DNA of 64,000 nucleotides, from the NCBI RefSeq assembly GCF_020523625.1, contig NZ_JAJAQH010000005.1, forward strand, positions 124,001 to 188,000. Reading direction: 5' to 3'. The stretch comes from Methylovorus menthalis (lineage in GTDB: Bacteria; Pseudomonadota; Gammaproteobacteria; Burkholderiales; Methylophilaceae). The notes under the pieces are model-generated. The model was not told the origin of the DNA, made no database searches, and saw only the letters and a program-made list of their open reading frames with translations. Of this stretch, positions 60,813 through 64,000 are shown one piece after another; position 1 is the first letter of the stretch, and every line of letters starts with the position of its first letter. Position numbers and translations under genes: made by a program.

Positions 60813-61198
60813 TGGAACCGGTTAATCGCCCTGGAGATGATCTGGCCGCCGTGCTTGGCCGTATCAGCTTGCTGACCCAGCAGGCGGGTGTGCCTGCTGT
60901 CGACCCAGTGGGGGCATCTGAAATACCTATGCTCACCGATGTGTACATAGGGTCTACCGTGCAAGTGAAGCCCGAAAGCATGCAACAGCAGGCATTGTCG
61001 ATTCCGGGTGATGCTACGGCAGTTTCTTATGAAGCGTTGGTGGATGAGATGCTGCCGCTTATCCGGTCAACGATCAACAAAGTGCTAACGGAAAGTCTTG
61101 ATGAATTGATCCCCGGCTTGCAAAACAAGCTGACGCAAGAGCTGGCCGAGCAGGTCAGGCTAAAACTCATCAGTCTTGCAATGAATAAATCCGAATAA
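60812..61198 (+). CDS. Hypothetical protein following holC
   Basis: This protein of about 128 residues has no signal peptide or membrane helix. The first half is variable and Pro/Ala/Gly-containing. The second half (about 70-125) is a predicted amphipathic helix pair, with LVDEMLPLIRSTINKVLTESL split at residue 90 and LAEQVRLKLISLAMNK. GTG 60809 is an alternative start. Coupling to holC suggests co-expression but not a function. valS, the usual next gene in many relatives, is not here. A terminator follows immediately. Confidence 0.75.
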   Translation: MEPVNRPGDDLAAVLGRISLLTQQAGVPAVDPVGASEIPMLTDVYIGSTVQVKPESMQQQALSIPGDATAVSYEALVDEMLPLIRSTINKVLTESLDELIPGLQNKLTQELAEQVRLKLISLAMNKSE

Positions 61199-61225
61199 AA
61201 ACGGCCCCATGTGGGGCCGTTTTTA
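61197..61225. terminator. Bidirectional terminator between holC operon and gcvH
   Basis: ACGGCCCCA (61201-61209) pairs with TGGGGCCGT (61212-61220), with an A-run before and a T-run after. It can stop both the plus-strand holC operon and the convergent gcvH gene. Confidence 0.9.
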
Positions 61226-61253
61226 TTATGGCGGCGAGTTTCAGCTTCGCTAC

Positions 61254-61637
61254 TTATTCACCTAGCTGCGCCTGATAGCCGGCCGCATCGAGTAATTTAT
61301 CCAGATCATCTGCATTATGTGCCTTGAACTGGAATATCCAGGCCTCATACGGCTTGTCATTGATAAGTTCAGGAGTGCCTTGCAGATCAGTATTGATGGC
61401 AAGTACCACGCCATCAAGCGGCGCATGCAGGTCTGAGCCGGTCTTGACGGACTCAACCAGTCCGCACGCCTCGCCTGCCTTGAGCTCGGCCCCAGGCTGC
61501 GGCGCTTCTACATACACAATATCCCCCAGCAGGTCTTGGGCATAATCCGTAATGCCAGCATTAAAGATTCCGGCCTGGTCCGTGGGGGCTACCCAGAGAT
61601 GTTCGGCAGAATAATGCAGATTGTCCTTAATTTTCAT
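61254..61637 (-). CDS. gcvH: Glycine cleavage system H protein
   Basis: GcvH carries the aminomethyl intermediate on a lipoyl arm. The 127-residue protein has the lipoylated Lys in GLVESVKTGSDLHAP (about residue 64) and the expected flanking beta-barrel sequence. gcvT and gcvP are not adjacent. In methylotrophs the glycine cleavage system links C1 units to glycine and serine. No glycine riboswitch motif is visible upstream. The gene is single, with a terminator after it. Confidence 0.95.
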   Translation of the reverse strand: MKIKDNLHYSAEHLWVAPTDQAGIFNAGITDYAQDLLGDIVYVEAPQPGAELKAGEACGLVESVKTGSDLHAPLDGVVLAINTDLQGTPELINDKPYEAWIFQFKAHNADDLDKLLDAAGYQAQLGE

Positions 61638-61837
61638 GATATCGGGCCGTTAGTGTGGATATGGGTTATTTTCGCACAAGCGGACAGGCTTCGGCAGCCG
61701 GGGTGAGCGGATTTTTACGAAGGTTAAGGTCAGTGCCGAATAGCTAAACCAGCGCGTAAAGAATCTTCGCTATCTTGATGACAAATTGTGATTATTTGGA
61801 TAATATCCAGCTAATCGTTTTAGAAGGGCAGGCCGCA

Positions 61838-62830
61838 ATGTTACGAAATTTTCTTATTATGGTGACGGCGTTCACCCTGTCCATGCCTCCCCTCGCGGTT
61901 GAAGCGGCAACGACGCATAAATCCAGCAAGCGTGTTGTGGCAAAATCAAAACCAGCCAAAACCAAAGTCAGTAGTCGCAAGATCATTCGTACCATTCGCG
62001 CTGACCGCAAATATCAGGTTCAAAAAGCGGCTTACCATCCCGGTGTTTTCCAGGAAGATCATCCCTCCAATCTTCAACTCGCCTCTTCCAAGGCCTTGAT
62101 CGTCAATCAGGAAACGGGCGAAGTGGTCTATGCAAAAAGTGTAGATCAGGCAACGCCGATTGCTTCGGTTACCAAGCTGATGACGGCAATGGTCATGCTG
62201 GATGCACATTTGCCTATGGATGAGGTGTTGACCATTAACGAGGGTGATGTGGATACCCTGAAAGGTACCAGCTCGCGATTGCGTCTTGGTACCATGCTGA
62301 CCCGCGCTGAAATGCTGCATCTAGCCCTGATGTCCTCGGAAAATCGTGCCGCATCGGCACTCGGCCGCAATTATCCCGGTGGTTTGACTGCCTTTGTCCG
62401 CGCCATGAATGCCAAGGCCTCTATGCTAGGGATGGCCCATAGCCAGTTTGTCGATCCTACAGGCCTTAACAGCGCGAATGTGTCCACGGCGGAAGACCTG
62501 GTCAAGATGGTGCGCGCGGCTTATCAATATCCTGAAATTCGCCAAGTCAGTACCTCTGCCTCGCAAGAAGTGCCTGTGAATGGCTTGCGCAACCCGATTA
62601 ACTTTGTAAACACCAATGTGCTGGTGCGTAATAGTGACTGGGTGATTGGTCTTTCCAAAACTGGATTTATCAACGAAGCAGGCCGTTGCCTGGTGATGCA
62701 GGCCGAAATTGCCGGGCAGCCCATGATCATCGTACTGCTGGATTCCTACGGAAAATACTCGCGGATTGGTGATGCACAACGCATTCGTAAATGGATAGAG
62801 AGCAGCAACGTATCGCGTCACATGAGTTAG
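61838..62830 (+). CDS. Penicillin-binding D-alanyl-D-alanine endopeptidase (PbpG/PBP7 type)
   Basis: This 330-residue periplasmic enzyme trims peptidoglycan cross-links. It has a signal peptide ending near AVEAA, a Lys-rich stretch (about 25-60), and an S11 peptidase domain with the active Ser in ASVTKLMT (about 127-134), the second motif SSEN near 190 and the third SKTG near 280. I chose ATG 61838, preceded by AGAAGGG. The Met 21 codons earlier does not start a signal peptide. A terminator follows at 62872. Confidence 0.93.
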   Translation: MLRNFLIMVTAFTLSMPPLAVEAATTHKSSKRVVAKSKPAKTKVSSRKIIRTIRADRKYQVQKAAYHPGVFQEDHPSNLQLASSKALIVNQETGEVVYAKSVDQATPIASVTKLMTAMVMLDAHLPMDEVLTINEGDVDTLKGTSSRLRLGTMLTRAEMLHLALMSSENRAASALGRNYPGGLTAFVRAMNAKASMLGMAHSQFVDPTGLNSANVSTAEDLVKMVRAAYQYPEIRQVSTSASQEVPVNGLRNPINFVNTNVLVRNSDWVIGLSKTGFINEAGRCLVMQAEIAGQPMIIVLLDSYGKYSRIGDAQRIRKWIESSNVSRHMS

Positions 62831-62871
62831 TGTTTATAAGAGCGGCGAAAAGCCGCTGTGTAGTGCCGGCT

Positions 62872-62897
62872 AACCCCATCGAAAGATGGGGTTTTTT
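62872..62897 (+). terminator. Terminator after the endopeptidase gene
   Basis: AACCCCATC (62872-62880) pairs perfectly with GATGGGGTT (62885-62893) around a GAAA tetraloop and ends in a T-run. A smaller AGCGGC/GCCGCT hairpin lies just upstream at 62841-62857. Confidence 0.9.
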
Positions 62898-63045
62898 ATT
62901 GGGCGGAGGTTGTCATGACGAATAGGCTTGAGAAAACAGGAGGCAGGACAACATGGGCAAAACCACTGAGCGGCGTCTAGGGTTACGGTGTTGCGTAGGG
63001 CGCCTCCCAAAGATCAGACCTCAGGAGGGCTTTCTCTGAACAAGG

Positions 63046-64000
63046 TCAGCTTTCTGTAGCCGCGGCTTTCTTGGTGCGAGTTGCCGGCTTTTTGGTGGCC
63101 GTCGCTTTCTTTGCAGCAGGCTTTTTGGCAGCCGTCGTTTTTTTCTTGGCGGCCGGTTTTTTGGCTGGGGCTTCCTTGGCGGCTTTGGCTGCCAGTAATG
63201 CCAAGGCTTCTTCCATGGTCAGCTCTTCTGGTGCCTCGCTGCTCGGCAGTGTGGCGCGTAACTTGCCATGCTGCACATAAGGGCCATAGCGTCCGGCGTA
63301 GACTTCAATGTTGCCATCCTCGGTCGGGTGCTTGCCAAGATCCTTGAGTGGGGCCGGGCCCGACTTGGCCTGCGCCAGCAGTTCAACGGCACGCGACTGG
63401 TCAATATCGAACACGCTATCCGAGCGCGGAATCGACTTGAACTTGCCGTCATGGTTCACATAAGGTCCAAAGCGGCCAATGTTGGCCACGATCTTCTTGC
63501 CGGTTTCGGGGTGCAGCCCCAAGTCACGTGGCAGGGCGATCAGCTTCATGGCGACTTCCAGGTCCACATTCGCCAGCGGAATTTCTTTTGGGATACTGAC
63601 GCGCTTGGGTTTCTTTTTGCTGCCTTCTTCTGGCAGCCCCAGTTGCAGATAAGGGCCATAAGGGCCGTTCAGTAGCAGGATGTCCTTGTCGCTTGCCGCG
63701 TCGTGGCCCATGATCACCGGCTCACTGCTGACGGCGGCGTTACTGCCCGTATTGCGAATGTAATCACACTCGGGATAGCCGGAGCAGCCAATAAACTTGC
63801 CGAAACGGCCCAAGCGCGAGTGCAATGGCTTGCCGCACTTGGGGCAGGCTTCGCCGATATCTTCCTGCGTGATTTCCGCGCGGTCGATATTGGCTTTTTC
63901 CAGTAACTGCTTGTTAAAGCCTTGCCAGAATTCATCCAGCACCGGCACCCATTCGCGTTCGCCTTCGGCAATATCATCCAGCTCGTTTTCGAGGTTGGCA
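63046..64000 (-). CDS. topA: DNA topoisomerase I, C-terminal part (cut by window edge)
   Basis: TopA relaxes negatively supercoiled DNA. Only the C-terminal 317 residues are in the window, and the frame stays open to base 64000. Visible are the region before the zinc fingers (ANLENELDDIAEGEREW), one four-Cys zinc motif with CPKCGKPL and CSGYPECDY, and repeated TopA C-terminal domains with GPYVNHDGK and GRYGPYVQHG. The last about 45 residues are Lys/Ala/Pro-rich, a common TopA tail that binds DNA non-specifically. topA usually follows smg in this group, but here it is far from it. Confidence 0.96.
   Translation of the reverse strand, partial: ANLENELDDIAEGEREWVPVLDEFWQGFNKQLLEKANIDRAEITQEDIGEACPKCGKPLHSRLGRFGKFIGCSGYPECDYIRNTGSNAAVSSEPVIMGHDAASDKDILLLNGPYGPYLQLGLPEEGSKKKPKRVSIPKEIPLANVDLEVAMKLIALPRDLGLHPETGKKIVANIGRFGPYVNHDGKFKSIPRSDSVFDIDQSRAVELLAQAKSGPAPLKDLGKHPTEDGNIEVYAGRYGPYVQHGKLRATLPSSEAPEELTMEEALALLAAKAAKEAPAKKPAAKKKTTAAKKPAAKKATATKKPATRTKKAAATES

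Noticed and set aside
61638-61837. Possible glycine riboswitch upstream of gcvH
   Set aside because: I looked on the minus strand for the conserved tandem aptamer motifs and did not find them; only scattered GG-rich pieces are present.

Overview
The window is a contiguous stretch of bacterial chromosome, densely packed and about 55% GC by eye. It carries no rRNA, tRNA, CRISPR array, insertion sequence or prophage that I could find. The gene set and order point to a betaproteobacterium, most likely a methylotroph of the Methylophilaceae. The markers are an SAH riboswitch before ahcY, an rsmB-DUF4390-ntrY-ntrX block, lptC-lptA-lptB-rpoN-hpf-hprK-rapZ-EIIA-ptsH-ptsI, an ECF sigma-DUF3619-DUF3106-RDD block, azurin and soxYZ. 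The family-level placement is inference: no methanol-oxidation gene lies in the window.

Layout. 1-4831: S-adenosylmethionine cycle genes (metK end, ahcY, metF) with an HD-GYP protein and a small membrane protein. 4855-7705 (minus): LysM protein, dprA, smg. 7786-15504 (plus): def-fmt, htpX, then rsmB, DUF4390, an NtrY-like kinase and an NtrX-like regulator. 15518-19796 (minus): TfoX-like protein, xthA, glutaredoxin-like protein, prlC, DUF4870. 19810-29642 (minus): a phosphotransferase and envelope cluster of KDO synthesis, LPS transport, sigma-54, ribosome hibernation and the HprK/HPr/EI/EIIA-Man system. 29760-36395: a Kef-type antiporter, thiO, ompH, moaC, bepA and soxYZ. 36457-39876: a haem-binding membrane protein and the ahpC/ahpF peroxidase pair. 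40017-46401: a small unknown protein, hda, an AI-2E family permease, purM, two DUF3108 proteins and a second RNA m5C methyltransferase. 46548-51293: a dicarboxylate/amino acid symporter, azurin, a DMT transporter behind a Cys-rich leader ORF, ampD and a CaCA antiporter. 51409-56606: a PilS/PilR-like pair and the ECF sigma block. 56612-64000: lptGF, pepA-holC, gcvH, a penicillin-binding endopeptidase and the 3' part of topA.

How the parts connect. MetK, AhcY and MetF turn over SAM, SAH and the methyl group of methionine, and the riboswitch lets SAH raise AhcY. LptC/A/B here and LptF/G at 56.6-58.8 kb supply most of the LPS transporter, and KdsC/KdsD make KDO for LPS. EI, HPr, an EIIA of the mannose type, HprK and RapZ form a regulatory phosphorelay with no sugar permease in sight. 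HtpX, BepA, PrlC and OmpH serve envelope and protein quality control.

The most interesting observations are these. (1) A 29-codon ORF ending TQCCGCYLS starts almost at the predicted transcription start of the DMT transporter mRNA. It is followed by mutually exclusive hairpins, one of which abuts the transporter start codon. (2) Both NtrC-type regulators lack the GAFTGA loop and have damaged nucleotide-binding motifs, although rpoN is intact. (3) A Fur-like box lies upstream of azurin. (4) A 39-codon ORF with a strong ribosome-binding site ends one base before the Kef antiporter ATG. (5) Long, perfect hairpins of unknown role lie before smg and between kdsD and the Kef gene.
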